A DNA stretch of 64,000 bases from HGM04593 sp045634365 (GCA_045634365.1 JAZRAC010000014.1:5202-69201); one strand, 5' to 3'. Positions 1-8,442 are shown, counted from the first letter of the stretch. A program made the numbers and translations. The notes: generated by a model from the letters alone, not told the origin.

Positions 1-405
1 GAAACAGATTAGCTGCTCTTCGAGCGTCTGCGGAGCAAAATCCCTCAAAGGCAAGGGCCACCCCTCTCGCCCGATAAGTTCTTTTGTGAGCCCGGTACCC
101 GTGTGCCTTTCACACACCGACGCGTGAGCCGGCAGCCCCAACGAGCGCAGCAATTCAGCACCAAGATAGCCGTGACAAATATACGGGCTGTCGCCGTGAC
201 AATGTATGCGCGGAGCATCGCACAAGAAAATACCAATATCGTGCAACATTGCAGCCTCCTCTATAAACTTATTATCGAGCCCAAGCTCGGGGTGACGCAA
301 AGAGAATTCAAGCGACAAGGAGGCAACCTTGCGAGCGTGCACCATAAAAATCCTTTTCAGCTCATTGTCTGCCGGATAGAACTTATCTATTATTTCATAT
401 ACCAT
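1..405 (-). CDS. HD-domain phosphohydrolase-like protein, partial (C-terminus beyond window)
   Basis: The minus strand reads open from an ATG at 405-403 to the window edge, giving 135 residues with no stop, so the C-terminus lies outside. About residue 55 has the text EAAMLHDIGIFLCDAP, the HD signature of the metal-dependent phosphohydrolase superfamily (here HDIG), with a further histidine-containing stretch (HCHGDSPYICHGYLGAELL) where these proteins place the next metal ligands. Such short Bacteroidales HD proteins are usually annotated only as HD domain-containing; the substrate cannot be read from the sequence. The gene is divergent from the VTC gene at 546, and the AT-rich gap between them carries promoter elements. 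Confidence 0.8.
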   Translation of the reverse strand, partial: MVYEIIDKFYPADNELKRIFMVHARKVASLSLEFSLRHPELGLDNKFIEEAAMLHDIGIFLCDAPRIHCHGDSPYICHGYLGAELLRSLGLPAHASVCERHTGTGLTKELIGREGWPLPLRDFAPQTLEEQLICF

Positions 406-483
406 AAAAGAAATATTATTTATTGCAAAATAAGCCAAACGAAATTAACTACACAAAAAAAACAATGGTTAAAATTTACAATA

Positions 484-515
484 CTTGATATTTAAGAAAA
501 TATTACATATATTTG
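484..515 (+). promoter_or_regulatory. Bacteroidetes-type promoter of the VTC cluster
   Basis: CTTG at 484-487 and TATATTTG at 508-515 are separated by 20 bases, matching the Bacteroidetes primary sigma factor pattern (TTTG, 19-21 bases, TAnnTTTG). Transcription should start around 520-525. This argues that the upstream in-frame TTG at 513 is not the start codon of the following gene. Confidence 0.6.
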
Positions 516-545
516 CACAAGTTGCATAATATGACCAAATGCGCA

Positions 546-1310
546 ATGTTTGAAGAGATAAAGAGAAAGGCCCAATTACTGCCCCCTATCACACTCGAAG
601 AGATGTCGGGCATTAAACTGATGAACCGGACAGACACAAAATTTGTGGCTACGCTCGGGCAGCTCGATGCTTTTCTGCTTGCCGTGCAAGGCAAATACTA
701 TATTCAACAAAAAGACGGCGAGAGACTTGCCGAGTATCATACTACATATTTCGACACACCCGACTATAAAATGTATCGTATGCACCATTGCGGAAGAAAA
801 GTGCGCGAAAAAATAAGGGTGCGCACATATCTCGACAGCAACGACACATTCTTGGAGGTAAAGAACAAGAACAACCACGGCCGCACAAAGAAGAAACGCA
901 TAATGGTACAAGGGGTCGACACCCTAAAAGCCGAAAGTGATAAAATAACCCCTTTTCTCGCTCAATATGCTTGGTACACCATCGACGAAGTTTCACCGGT
1001 GATAGAAAATTGGTTCAACAGAATAACATTGGTGAACTACGAAAAGAGCGAGCGATTGACAATCGACTTTAACCTGCGCTTCCACCATTTGAAGAGCGAG
1101 GGGCGCAACAAGCTCGAGCGAGTGGCCATAATAGAATTGAAACGCGACGGCAACGTTCCCTCTCCGGCACTCGAAATAATACGCACGTTGCACATACGCC
1201 GTTCAGGGTTCAGCAAATACTGCATAGGCAGTGCGCTTACACACAGCGGATTGAAGAGAAACAACTTCAAACAACGCTTAATGATGATACACAAAATGGA
1301 AAATAAATAA
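546..1310 (+). CDS. VTC-domain protein (polyphosphate polymerase-like)
   Basis: This 254-residue protein matches the VTC domain (the catalytic triphosphate-tunnel fold of the yeast Vtc4 polyphosphate polymerase). It has the typical N-terminal LMNRTDTKF followed by the conserved basic strands VREKIRVRTY, FLEVKNKNNHGRTKKKR and the acidic-basic VAIIELKRDG. The tunnel's alternating basic and acidic residues are present, so polymerase activity on nucleotide triphosphates is plausible but unproven. I chose ATG 546 (MFEEIKRKAQ); ATG 531 is possible, but a TATATTTG promoter at 508-515 leaves too little room for a TTG start at 513. It is the first gene of a cluster with DUF4956, DUF2490 and a Cthe_2159-like protein, an arrangement seen in several phyla. 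Confidence 0.85.
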   Translation: MFEEIKRKAQLLPPITLEEMSGIKLMNRTDTKFVATLGQLDAFLLAVQGKYYIQQKDGERLAEYHTTYFDTPDYKMYRMHHCGRKVREKIRVRTYLDSNDTFLEVKNKNNHGRTKKKRIMVQGVDTLKAESDKITPFLAQYAWYTIDEVSPVIENWFNRITLVNYEKSERLTIDFNLRFHHLKSEGRNKLERVAIIELKRDGNVPSPALEIIRTLHIRRSGFSKYCIGSALTHSGLKRNNFKQRLMMIHKMENK

Positions 1311-1324
1311 AAAAACAATAAAAG

Positions 1325-2092
1325 ATGGACCTACTATTATCGATTCTTGCAAACGGCTCGCAGATTGTGAACGCTGTTGCAACCTTGGGAGAAGATTTTA
1401 TTACCGGCAGCACCGGTGGCACTCAACTTGCCGAGAGTGCAATATGGAACCTTACAGGAGTAAGCAATCTGCTTATCGGTTTCTTCATCAACCTCTTCTT
1501 TGTGGGGATTGTTGTACGTGGCTTTTACTACCCCAAATGCAAGAGGGGTGAATACTTCTTCACCTTCATTCTCATTGCCATAAGCATCTTCCTGCTCATC
1601 TATCTGCTGGGTGGCGTAAAATTAAAGACAGGCTTTGCGCTCGGATTATTCGCCATATTCAGTATCATTCGTTACCGCACCGAGCAAGTGTCGATACGCG
1701 AAATGACCTATCTGTTCATAATCATTGCAATGAGTGCCATTAACGGCCTTGTAATAGAGGAACTCTCTTATTCAGAAATGATTATGGCCAACTTGCTCTT
1801 CATAGCCTCTATATGGATGTGCGAGAGCAATCTGCTTATCCGCCACTTGTCGTACAAAATAATAAAATACGACAATATCAACTTGATAACCCCCGACAAA
1901 GAGCAGGAGCTCATTGAAGACCTGAAAAAACGCACAGGGTTGAATATTGTAAAAGTAGAGGTTGGTGGAATAGACTTTTTAAAGGATGCTGCCATCATTA
2001 AAATGTACTACCGCCCGACAAAAGGCAAGACAACAAACTCAGTGGACACAACCATAAAAGCACCAAGCGATGAATTCAAGATTAAAAATTAA
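1325..2092 (+). CDS. DUF4956 domain-containing membrane protein
   Basis: 255 residues with several hydrophobic segments: one near 50-70 (LLIGFFINLFFVGIVVRGFYY), two around 80-120, and others between 130 and 165. A soluble C-terminal part starts near residue 170 (IRHLSYKIIKYDNINLITPD). This is the DUF4956 family, which is regularly found next to VTC-domain genes. It begins 14 bases after the VTC gene and its end overlaps the next gene by 23 bases, so the three are very likely cotranscribed and translationally coupled. By analogy with the yeast VTC complex it may form the membrane part of a polymer synthase/translocase; that is inference. Confidence 0.85.
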   Translation: MDLLLSILANGSQIVNAVATLGEDFITGSTGGTQLAESAIWNLTGVSNLLIGFFINLFFVGIVVRGFYYPKCKRGEYFFTFILIAISIFLLIYLLGGVKLKTGFALGLFAIFSIIRYRTEQVSIREMTYLFIIIAMSAINGLVIEELSYSEMIMANLLFIASIWMCESNLLIRHLSYKIIKYDNINLITPDKEQELIEDLKKRTGLNIVKVEVGGIDFLKDAAIIKMYYRPTKGKTTNSVDTTIKAPSDEFKIKN

Positions 2093-2969
2093 GAGAGGCA
2101 TTGCCATAGTAATAATATTGGCAACAGCATTTTCATTGCCCCACAATGTGTGGGCAAATGACGACGACCACGCTCTGTGGGCATCATTTGAAATGAGCAA
2201 AAAGGTAAATAAGAAGTTTAAAATAGGAGCGGAATTTGAGTACCGCACAACCGACTATCTTAAAAGCACCGAGCGTTTCTCGGTGGGCATCAACTGCCAA
2301 TACAAAATAACCGATTGGCTGAAAGCATCGGCCGGGCACATATTTATTTTCGGTCACAACCCCAGCAAAGCCAAAGAGCACTACGATGTTGTGAACGAGC
2401 TCACCGGCGAGGAGATTCTCGACGGCTTCAACTACGAGGAGTCTTATTGGGAGAAGCGCAACAGAGTGTACATTGCCTTTACCGGCGAATGCAAAATAGG
2501 GCGCGTGTCACTATCGTTGCGCGAGCGTCTGCAATATACTCGTACACACGCCGAAATTATAGACGAGGAGAAGCACCGCTTCACCACCAACGAAGAGCCT
2601 GTTTACGACGAGAATGGCAACCTTGTATTCGGTACCGACGGATGGCCACTTATGCAGACAACCACAGCTTGGGACCCTGTAAGAACCGAGGAGGAGACAA
2701 AAAAGCACAAGAACAACACCGTTCTTCGTTCACGCCTCACCGCCAAATGGGATATAAAAAACTGCAAATTAAACCCGTTTATATCTACCGAACTCTACAC
2801 ACGCATTGACGATTGGAGAGGATTCGAGAAGTTACGCTCACGTATTGGAGCCTCTTACAAAATAGACAAAGACAATTCTATTGAATTTTACTATCTTTTC
2901 GAGAAGGCCGGTAAGAAAGACGGCGTTAACACCCACGCAATAGGAGTGGGATATTCACTCGACCTTTAA
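2070..2969 (+). CDS. DUF2490 domain-containing outer-membrane-like protein
   Basis: 299 residues with a Sec signal peptide (about residues 1-30, ending near VWA-NDDDH) followed by an amphipathic beta-rich body (WASFEMSKKVNKKFKIGAEFEYR, LRSRLTAKWDI, IEFYYLFEKAGKK) and a C-terminal strand ending GVGYSLDL, as expected of an outer-membrane beta-barrel. It matches DUF2490. The start overlaps the end of the DUF4956 gene by 23 bases. In this cluster it could be the outer-membrane exit or anchor for whatever the VTC/DUF4956 pair makes, but that is inferred from position only. Confidence 0.8.
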   Translation: MNSRLKIKRGIAIVIILATAFSLPHNVWANDDDHALWASFEMSKKVNKKFKIGAEFEYRTTDYLKSTERFSVGINCQYKITDWLKASAGHIFIFGHNPSKAKEHYDVVNELTGEEILDGFNYEESYWEKRNRVYIAFTGECKIGRVSLSLRERLQYTRTHAEIIDEEKHRFTTNEEPVYDENGNLVFGTDGWPLMQTTTAWDPVRTEEETKKHKNNTVLRSRLTAKWDIKNCKLNPFISTELYTRIDDWRGFEKLRSRIGASYKIDKDNSIEFYYLFEKAGKKDGVNTHAIGVGYSLDL

Positions 2970-2978
2970 GAAACTTAT

Positions 2979-5003
2979 ATGAAAAAAATCTTATCACTCA
3001 TAGCAATAGCCCTATTCTCTCTACCAATAATATCGCAAAATATGATTGTGGAGATGAAGAACGGCCAGACAAATAACATTGTCGCGCTCGAAGAACTGCG
3101 CCGAATAACATTTAATGGAACCGATGTTAATATTGCCCTTGCAGACGGCAGCACAACCACCACTCCTATGAGTGATATTAACCGCATATATTTCGGCTCT
3201 GCCACCTTTTTGGGCGACATTAACAACGACGGCTCGGTAGATGTCAGCGATGTAACAGGATTAGTGTCGATGATACTAAATAGCGCATCAGCAACAGCTA
3301 CCGGCGACATTAACAACGACGGCTCGGTAGACGTCAGCGATGTAACAAGATTAGTATCGATAATTTTGGGTACCGACACAGCCGTTGCCCATACAGATGC
3401 ACACACATTGTATATAAACAACAGCAACTCAACCTATCAGGAATTCAGCACCGACGGAGTAAAAGAGATTACCTTTGACGAAGTGTGGCAAACAATCTCA
3501 ATGGAGAATACCAATGGAGTAACAAGTTCTTTCGCCACAGCCGGCATCGACAATATATCTCCCGCAAGCAACGGTGGCACCCCCCTTGAATATACCCTCG
3601 ACAAGAGTGTGGCCTTTGACCCCTCCGATGGTACATCTTTCAGCGAAATAACAGAGAGCATTATAACCGACGAACTTAACGACGAATATGGCGATTTTAT
3701 AGAGAACTTCTCTACCACGAAGATTATAACTATAATGTTCAATGGTTCAAAGGTTATCTGCAACAGCACATTGAGCGATGTTACATACACCATCACCGAC
3801 AACACTCACATTGTTGTAAATTCAACCCGCAAAAATGTAGGCTTCCTTGTGCTTGGCAATTGCAGCAACGGCTCGTTAAAAATTTACAGCACATATAAAT
3901 TCCAGATAAAGCTCAACGGGCTCACACTCACAAACCCCACCGGCCCGGCAATTAACATACAAAGCAGCAAAAGTGTATATCTCACCCTTGCCAAGGGTAC
4001 CACAAACACCCTGTGCGACGGCGCAACATACGCAACAGCACCGAACAACGCAGCAGGCGAGCCCGAGGACCAAAAAGGAACACTTTTCAGCGAGGGACAA
4101 TTGATTTTCAACGACACCGGCACACTTAACGTAACCTCGCTTGGCGGCCACGGAATTTGCAGCGACGACTACATACGCATTCGCAGCGGCAACATCAGCG
4201 TCACCGCCGTAAAGGACGGCTTCAACACCAACGATATGTTCCGCGTAGGCCGCACAAGCGGCGCGTCACCCACAATCACAGTCAAAGCCGACGGCAACGG
4301 AATAGACTGCGGCAAGGGCGAGGTTATCATTGAGGCCGGCAAAATGAGCCTTGACACCGGCAACGAGGCCATTAAAGTGGAATACACCGGAACAAACACA
4401 GCCGTAACCCCAAACGCCACAATCAAAGGTGGATACCTATGGGCCCGCACAAGCAACGAGAAGAGTGCCATTATTAAGACCGACGGCACATTCACGCAAA
4501 GCGGCGGCAACATACAGGGAGAAACAAAGGGCAACGGTTCAAAGATTGTAAACAGCAAAGGCGGCATAACTATTGATGGTGGCAAGCTTACTGGAATCTC
4601 CTACGGAACGCTCAGTAGCGATACCACCACTGCCGGAGGCTTCAAATGCGATGGCGACATTATTATAAATAAGGGTACCATTGCCATCGACAGCCGCGGT
4701 AAAGGCTCAAAAGGCTTTAATTGCAACGGCAACCTAATTGTTAACGACGGCAAAATAACCCTGCTCGCCGAGGCCGAGAATTTTGTTGCCGACACTTACG
4801 ACCGCAAGACACGCGCCATAACCGCCTTCGACTTTACCATAAATGGTGGTAACATTTTCACAAAAGGTTACGATTATGCCATAAACGCCACCGACATTAA
4901 CCTGAAAAACGGCACAGTTACAGCCGTCAGCAGCAACAGCGCCGCACTATACGGCAATGTGAAACAGACCGGCGGTTGGCTGGTTACCAAAGGAACCGAA
5001 TAA
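2979..5003 (+). CDS. Secreted Cthe_2159-like carbohydrate-binding protein with two dockerin-like repeats
   Basis: 674 residues with a signal peptide (1-20, MKKILSLIAIALFSLPIISQ). Residues about 79-140 hold two nearly identical calcium-binding dockerin-type segments (GDINNDGSVDVSDVT followed by GLVSMIL or RLVSIIL), 30 residues apart. From about 200 to the end is a glycine- and asparagine-rich right-handed beta-helix pattern (repeated IRSGNISVTAVKDGFNT, VIIEAGKMSLDTGNEAIK, ITIDGGKLTGISYG) typical of the Cthe_2159 (DUF4353) family, first described as a cell-surface binder of cellulose and pectin-like acidic sugars. It lies 9 bases behind the DUF2490 gene and ends the operon at a strong terminator. 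A direct role in displaying or binding a polymer at the surface is likely; the ligand is unknown. Confidence 0.85.
   Translation: MKKILSLIAIALFSLPIISQNMIVEMKNGQTNNIVALEELRRITFNGTDVNIALADGSTTTTPMSDINRIYFGSATFLGDINNDGSVDVSDVTGLVSMILNSASATATGDINNDGSVDVSDVTRLVSIILGTDTAVAHTDAHTLYINNSNSTYQEFSTDGVKEITFDEVWQTISMENTNGVTSSFATAGIDNISPASNGGTPLEYTLDKSVAFDPSDGTSFSEITESIITDELNDEYGDFIENFSTTKIITIMFNGSKVICNSTLSDVTYTITDNTHIVVNSTRKNVGFLVLGNCSNGSLKIYSTYKFQIKLNGLTLTNPTGPAINIQSSKSVYLTLAKGTTNTLCDGATYATAPNNAAGEPEDQKGTLFSEGQLIFNDTGTLNVTSLGGHGICSDDYIRIRSGNISVTAVKDGFNTNDMFRVGRTSGASPTITVKADGNGIDCGKGEVIIEAGKMSLDTGNEAIKVEYTGTNTAVTPNATIKGGYLWARTSNEKSAIIKTDGTFTQSGGNIQGETKGNGSKIVNSKGGITIDGGKLTGISYGTLSSDTTTAGGFKCDGDIIINKGTIAIDSRGKGSKGFNCNGNLIVNDGKITLLAEAENFVADTYDRKTRAITAFDFTINGGNIFTKGYDYAINATDINLKNGTVTAVSSNSAALYGNVKQTGGWLVTKGTE
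3213..3364 (+). repeat. Tandem duplicated dockerin-coding segment (two units, 90-bp period)
   Basis: About 60 bases starting with GGCGACATTAACAACGACGG at 3213 recur at 3303 with only a few changes, exactly 90 bases apart, so the reading frame is kept. Conservation at the DNA level, including synonymous sites, points to a recent internal duplication of the dockerin unit. Confidence 0.85.
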
Positions 5004-5016
5004 CAGAGGTACATCT

Positions 5017-5062
5017 CTATACAACAAAGGCTGCTTCTTGAAAAGCAGCCTTTGTTGTATAG
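5017..5062. terminator. Bidirectional terminator between the VTC cluster and pyrH
   Basis: A perfect 20-bp inverted repeat (5017-5036 and 5043-5062, loop CTTGAA) lies between two convergent genes. It includes AACAAAGGCTGCTT on the left arm and is followed by an A/T tract on either side. Confidence 0.85.
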
Positions 5063-5080
5063 ATAAAAAAACGAATATTA

Positions 5081-5791
5081 TCAAGGATGTACAAAGGTAC
5101 CAATCTCCTCACCGTTCATAACCTTTTTAAGATTACCAACCACATCCATATTAAACACATAGATGGGAAGATTATTCTCCTTGCACATAGCCGTAGCTGT
5201 AACATCCATCACTTTAAGGCCACGACTGAGCACCTCGTCGTAACTAATATCATCGAACTTGGTAGCAGTTGAGTCCTTCTCGGGATCGGCAGTATATATT
5301 CCGTCGACACGTGTACCTTTGAGCATTACATCGGCCTCAATCTCAATACCGCGAAGCGACGAGCCTGTATCGGTGGTAAAATAGGGGCTGCCTGTTCCTG
5401 CCGCCATAATAACCACTTTGCCCTCTTCCATAGCCTCGATAGCCTTCCATTTTGTATAGAACTCGCCCACCGGCTCCATACGTATAGCCGTGAGTACCTT
5501 ATTGGGAACAGCGGCCGCGCCAAGAGCCGAACTTAAAGCAAGGCTGTTAATAACGGTTGCCATCATACCCATCTGGTCGCCCTTCACACGGTCGAAGCCC
5601 TTGCCTGCGCCCGAGAGGCCACGGAAAATATTTCCACCGCCAATCACAATACCAATCTGAACGCCCATTTCTGCAACCTCCTTAATCTGTGCCGCATACT
5701 CGTTCAAACGCTTAACATCAATACCATACCCTTGCTCTCCCATAAGGCTCTCGCCACTCAATTTAAGGAGAATTCTTTTAAATTTTGCCAT
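5081..5791 (-). CDS. pyrH: UMP kinase
   Basis: 236 residues, the usual length of bacterial UMP kinase, which phosphorylates UMP to UDP in pyrimidine nucleotide synthesis. The amino-acid-kinase fold motifs are clear: N-terminal RILLKLSGESLMG (phosphate-binding lysine), IGIVIGGGNIFRG, and the nucleotide-binding TGSPYFTTDTGSSLRGIEIEAD and GTRVDGIYTADPEKDSTATKF. The start is the ATG at 5791. It converges on the VTC cluster across a strong terminator; nothing upstream in the same direction suggests an operon. Confidence 0.97.
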   Translation of the reverse strand: MAKFKRILLKLSGESLMGEQGYGIDVKRLNEYAAQIKEVAEMGVQIGIVIGGGNIFRGLSGAGKGFDRVKGDQMGMMATVINSLALSSALGAAAVPNKVLTAIRMEPVGEFYTKWKAIEAMEEGKVVIMAAGTGSPYFTTDTGSSLRGIEIEADVMLKGTRVDGIYTADPEKDSTATKFDDISYDEVLSRGLKVMDVTATAMCKENNLPIYVFNMDVVGNLKKVMNGEEIGTFVHP

Positions 5792-5941
5792 ATTCTCAAT
5801 TTTATTAAAGTAACCTGTTTATTTTGTAAATATAGATAAATTTTCAAAACAGTGCAATAATTGTTAAATATTACTACCTATCAGTCTCAAAAGCCGGCAC
5901 TACGGAGATTTTTTTATAACTTTGTACAAAATGAATATAGT

Positions 5942-6163
5942 ATGCGACTTTTCCGTAACCCCAACACAACAATAGCAATTCTTGCCGTATACACCATTAT
6001 AGTGTATGCCTACCTCTTCCCCAAGAACAACGAAATGTCACTCACCGAGAAGTGTATAACCATAGGCTCCTCGTGTTTCATTCTGTGCATTCTGTGGTAC
6101 CTGTTGCGCAAACGCGAGAAGCTACGCAAGGAGCGCGAAAAGGATATAAACGACAAGAAGTGA
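5942..6163 (+). CDS. Small two-segment membrane protein of unknown function
   Basis: 73 residues. Hydrophobic segments lie at about 10-27 (TTIAILAVYTIIVYAYLF) and 38-57 (KCITIGSSCFILCILWYLL), followed by a strongly basic, charged tail (RKREKLRKEREKDINDKK). An in-frame ATG at 5861 exists, but TAACTTTG at 5917-5924 looks like the promoter -7 element, which makes ATG 5942 the better start. I do not recognise the family; small proteins of this kind are common beside birA in Bacteroidales. It is convergent with birA, with 4 bases between the stops. Confidence 0.65.
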   Translation: MRLFRNPNTTIAILAVYTIIVYAYLFPKNNEMSLTEKCITIGSSCFILCILWYLLRKREKLRKEREKDINDKK

Positions 6164-6167
6164 TTCT

Positions 6168-6926
6168 CTACAAGAGCTGCTCAACCTCCTTAAAAGCGTA
6201 TTGCGACAATCCACCGTCGGCACGTTTCAAAAGCAAATGCCCGTCGCCGGCCACATCTGCAATCTCAGCCTCAAATTCCGAGGCTGCATCGCGGTAACGC
6301 GTCACCCTGTTATAACCGATAAGCCGTTTTTTATACTCATCGGCAAGGGTGGCGCACCCACCGTTCAACAACGCATTATAATGCGAAAAGGCTTCAAGCA
6401 AAGAGGCAAGCACCATTTCTACATCAAACAGCCTATTCTTCAACATTCTCATAGAAACAGGCAGCCTATCCATAGAGGTGAATGATAATTGGTTGACATT
6501 CAGCCCCACCCCAATTACCGCCTGCTCCACGAAAGAGCCGCAATAGTCGAGCTCCACAAGAATACCGGCAAGTTTCCCGCTGCCCACATAAACATCATTA
6601 GGCCATTTGAGGCGGGTATCTACCCCATAATACTCCATTGCCCTGCACACAGCAAGTGCTATTGCCTGCGACAAGGCAAATTGCGACACCACAGGCAAGG
6701 AGAGCGGGCGCACCATTATACTCACAAGGAGATTTTCACCGGCCGACGATTGCCACACATTGCCACGCTGCCCACGACCGGCCGTCTGCTCATCGGCATA
6801 AACAACCACCATCGAGGCTCGGCCGGCAGCCCCCCACAACCGCTCGGCATTGGCACGCGCGTAGCTATTTGTGGAGTCTACAACCCCAAGATGCTTGACA
6901 AAATAACTGTCGGAATTACAATCCAT
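6168..6926 (-). CDS. birA: Biotin--[acetyl-CoA-carboxylase] ligase
   Basis: 252 residues. It attaches biotin to the carrier domain of biotin-dependent carboxylases. The signature ADEQTAGRGQRGNVWQSSAGENLLVSIMVRP contains the GRGxxG biotinyl-AMP loop, and RLKWPNDVYVGSGKLAGILVEL is the KWPND(V/I) substrate-binding motif. There is no N-terminal DNA-binding helix-turn-helix, so this is the monofunctional type and probably not a repressor. Its start overlaps the end of the YjbR gene by 11 bases, and the two are part of a minus-strand run yraN-yjbR-birA. Confidence 0.95.
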   Translation of the reverse strand: MDCNSDSYFVKHLGVVDSTNSYARANAERLWGAAGRASMVVVYADEQTAGRGQRGNVWQSSAGENLLVSIMVRPLSLPVVSQFALSQAIALAVCRAMEYYGVDTRLKWPNDVYVGSGKLAGILVELDYCGSFVEQAVIGVGLNVNQLSFTSMDRLPVSMRMLKNRLFDVEMVLASLLEAFSHYNALLNGGCATLADEYKKRLIGYNRVTRYRDAASEFEAEIADVAGDGHLLLKRADGGLSQYAFKEVEQLL

Positions 6927-7263
6927 ACTTGCTGCGTATATATTTAGGGAGTTTTTTCAGAACCTCGCAATAAGAGTGGTCGACAAGTTCGAAAAACAGT
7001 TCATCGGGAAGATGCTCAATATCCAAGCAGTTCCAATATCTCTTGTTCATATGCCACGCGGGAGTTATCTGCCAATAGCTGTCGCGCAGAATAATAGCCC
7101 TGTCGGCATCACATTTAACACAGAACCATTTAACATTGTCAAGATCGACCATCGCAAAAATCTTACCCTCGACACGAAAAACAAGAACACTCTCGTCGAA
7201 GGGAAAATCCTCGGTCGCCCCCACTTTGCTCAAACAATACAAACGCGCTTCCTCAACATTCAT
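6916..7263 (-). CDS. MmcQ/YjbR family protein
   Basis: 115 residues from ATG 7263; the in-frame GTG at 7275 would overlap yraN. It carries the CyaY-like fold pattern of MmcQ/YjbR proteins: N-terminal MNVEEARLYCLSKVGATEDFPF, the central VFRVEGKIFAMVDLDN, and HMNKRYWNCLDIEHLPDELFFELVDHSY. Members are called DNA-binding on structural grounds, but no function is established. It sits between yraN and birA in a tight minus-strand operon. Confidence 0.88.
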   Translation of the reverse strand: MNVEEARLYCLSKVGATEDFPFDESVLVFRVEGKIFAMVDLDNVKWFCVKCDADRAIILRDSYWQITPAWHMNKRYWNCLDIEHLPDELFFELVDHSYCEVLKKLPKYIRSKYGL

Positions 7264-7268
7264 ACCCT

Positions 7269-7631
7269 CTACCACCTTGCCGAAAAGGCATCCTCTATAT
7301 GTTCAATTTTATGTTCCTCGCCATCGCCCACAACCGTCACAATGTCGAACCTATAATCAATATCCACCTGTCTGCCAAGAATGTATGCCTCGGCCGCACT
7401 TATAAGACGCTCTATTTTCGCAGGAGTAACCGCATCGGAAGCATCGCCAAAAGCATCGGTTGCGCGGCTCTTAACCTCCACAAAAACAAGCACATCGCGT
7501 TGCTGGGCAATAATATCAATCTCCTTATGCCCACTGCGCCAATTACACTCGTGTATGGCATACCCCTTGTCGAGCAGATAACGGGCAGCCAACATTTCGC
7601 CTTTATTACCTAACAGATTATGCTGCGCCAT
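7269..7631 (-). CDS. YraN family (UPF0102) endonuclease-like protein
   Basis: 120 residues from ATG 7631 (MAQHNLLGNKGEML). The open frame runs further upstream, but those residues are not part of the family. The core GNKGEMLAARYLLDKGYAIHECNWRSGHKEIDIIAQQRDVLVFVEVKSR is the UPF0102 signature, a restriction-endonuclease-like fold with E...D..ExK metal-binding residues. Its role is unknown in most bacteria; links to DNA processing or competence have been suggested for the family. It begins the yraN-yjbR-birA run. Confidence 0.92.
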   Translation of the reverse strand: MAQHNLLGNKGEMLAARYLLDKGYAIHECNWRSGHKEIDIIAQQRDVLVFVEVKSRATDAFGDASDAVTPAKIERLISAAEAYILGRQVDIDYRFDIVTVVGDGEEHKIEHIEDAFSARW

Positions 7632-7712
7632 AGAAAATAGTATAATATTGGCGAAGATAGCACAAGTTACAGCGAAAAGCAAACCAAAATTTGCATTTCG
7701 AGGGCATTTACA

Positions 7713-7720
7713 CTATTTTT
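7713..7720 (+). promoter_or_regulatory. Promoter -7 element TATTTTTG
   Basis: TATTTTTG, about 30 bases before ATG 7750, fits the Bacteroidetes TAnnTTTG element. It supports ATG 7750 over the upstream in-frame TTG. Confidence 0.45.
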
Positions 7721-7749
7721 GCATACAAATATTGCTACAATCGCCTTCT

Positions 7750-7989
7750 ATGGGTACAGAAAAGAGAAAACCACTAAAAGCAACAACGGCACGCACACAA
7801 CCTACGCGCCACTCTCGCATCGTATGCCTTGTCAGCGACGAGGAGATGAGGATAATAGACGAATATCTGAAAAAATACAAAATAACAAACAAGAGCAACT
7901 GGATGCGCGAGACGCTTCTATCGTTCATATACAAAAGCCTTGAAACAGATTATCCCACACTCTTCGAGGAGCACGATATGCGCCGATAA
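7750..7989 (+). CDS. Small ribbon-helix-helix-like protein
   Basis: 79 residues. A basic N-terminus (GTEKRKPLKATTARTQPTRHS) is followed by RIVCLVSDEEMRIIDEYLKKYKITNKSNWMRETLLSF, which has the strand-helix-helix shape and the S/T-N-x-x-R-E pattern of ribbon-helix-helix DNA-binding proteins such as MobC-type accessory factors. There are no relaxase or plasmid genes nearby, so a chromosomal regulator is the simpler reading. It precedes tadA by 12 bases and is probably cotranscribed with it. The functional assignment rests on the fold pattern only. Confidence 0.6.
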   Translation: MGTEKRKPLKATTARTQPTRHSRIVCLVSDEEMRIIDEYLKKYKITNKSNWMRETLLSFIYKSLETDYPTLFEEHDMRR

Positions 7990-8001
7990 CCACCCCCTCC
8001 T

Positions 8002-8433
8002 ATGACCGACAACGATTATATGAAGCAAGCACTGGCCGAGGCACGCAAAGCCTTCGCCACAGACGAAGTGCCCATTGGAGCCATAATCGTATGCAACGGG
8101 CGCATAATAGCTCGTGCCCACAACCTCACCGAAACACTCAACGATGTAACCGCCCACGCAGAAATGCAGGCAATAACCGCAGCCGCGGCAAATATCGGTG
8201 GAAAATACCTCAACGATTGCACGCTCTATGTAACCGTAGAGCCCTGTCCTATGTGCGCAGGAGCCATAGGCTGGTCGCAAATGGGGCGGGTAGTCTATGG
8301 CGCAAGCGACGAAAAGAGAGGCTTTATGAGATACGCCCCCAACGTGCTACATCCAAAAACAAAAGTAACCCAAGGAATCTGTGCCGACGAAGCGACAGCA
8401 CTTATGAAGGAGTTTTTCAGCAAGAAAAGGTAG
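8002..8433 (+). CDS. tadA: tRNA-specific adenosine deaminase / nucleoside deaminase
   Basis: 143 residues. The cytidine-deaminase-fold zinc site is complete: TAHAEMQAI (HAE, with the catalytic glutamate) and EPCPMCAGAI (PCxxC). With the N-terminal DNDYMKQALAEARKAFATDEVPIGAII this fits TadA, which converts A34 to inosine in tRNA-Arg(ACG). A guanine-deaminase-like nucleoside deaminase is the less likely alternative. It follows the small ribbon-helix-helix gene by 12 bases and is convergent with the DUF4834 gene. Confidence 0.88.
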   Translation: MTDNDYMKQALAEARKAFATDEVPIGAIIVCNGRIIARAHNLTETLNDVTAHAEMQAITAAAANIGGKYLNDCTLYVTVEPCPMCAGAIGWSQMGRVVYGASDEKRGFMRYAPNVLHPKTKVTQGICADEATALMKEFFSKKR

Positions 8434-8442
8434 TGTCGACCA

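Noticed and set aside
513..545. TTG start for the VTC gene
   Set aside because: The TTG overlaps the TATATTTG promoter element; ATG 546 matches the N-terminus of family members better.
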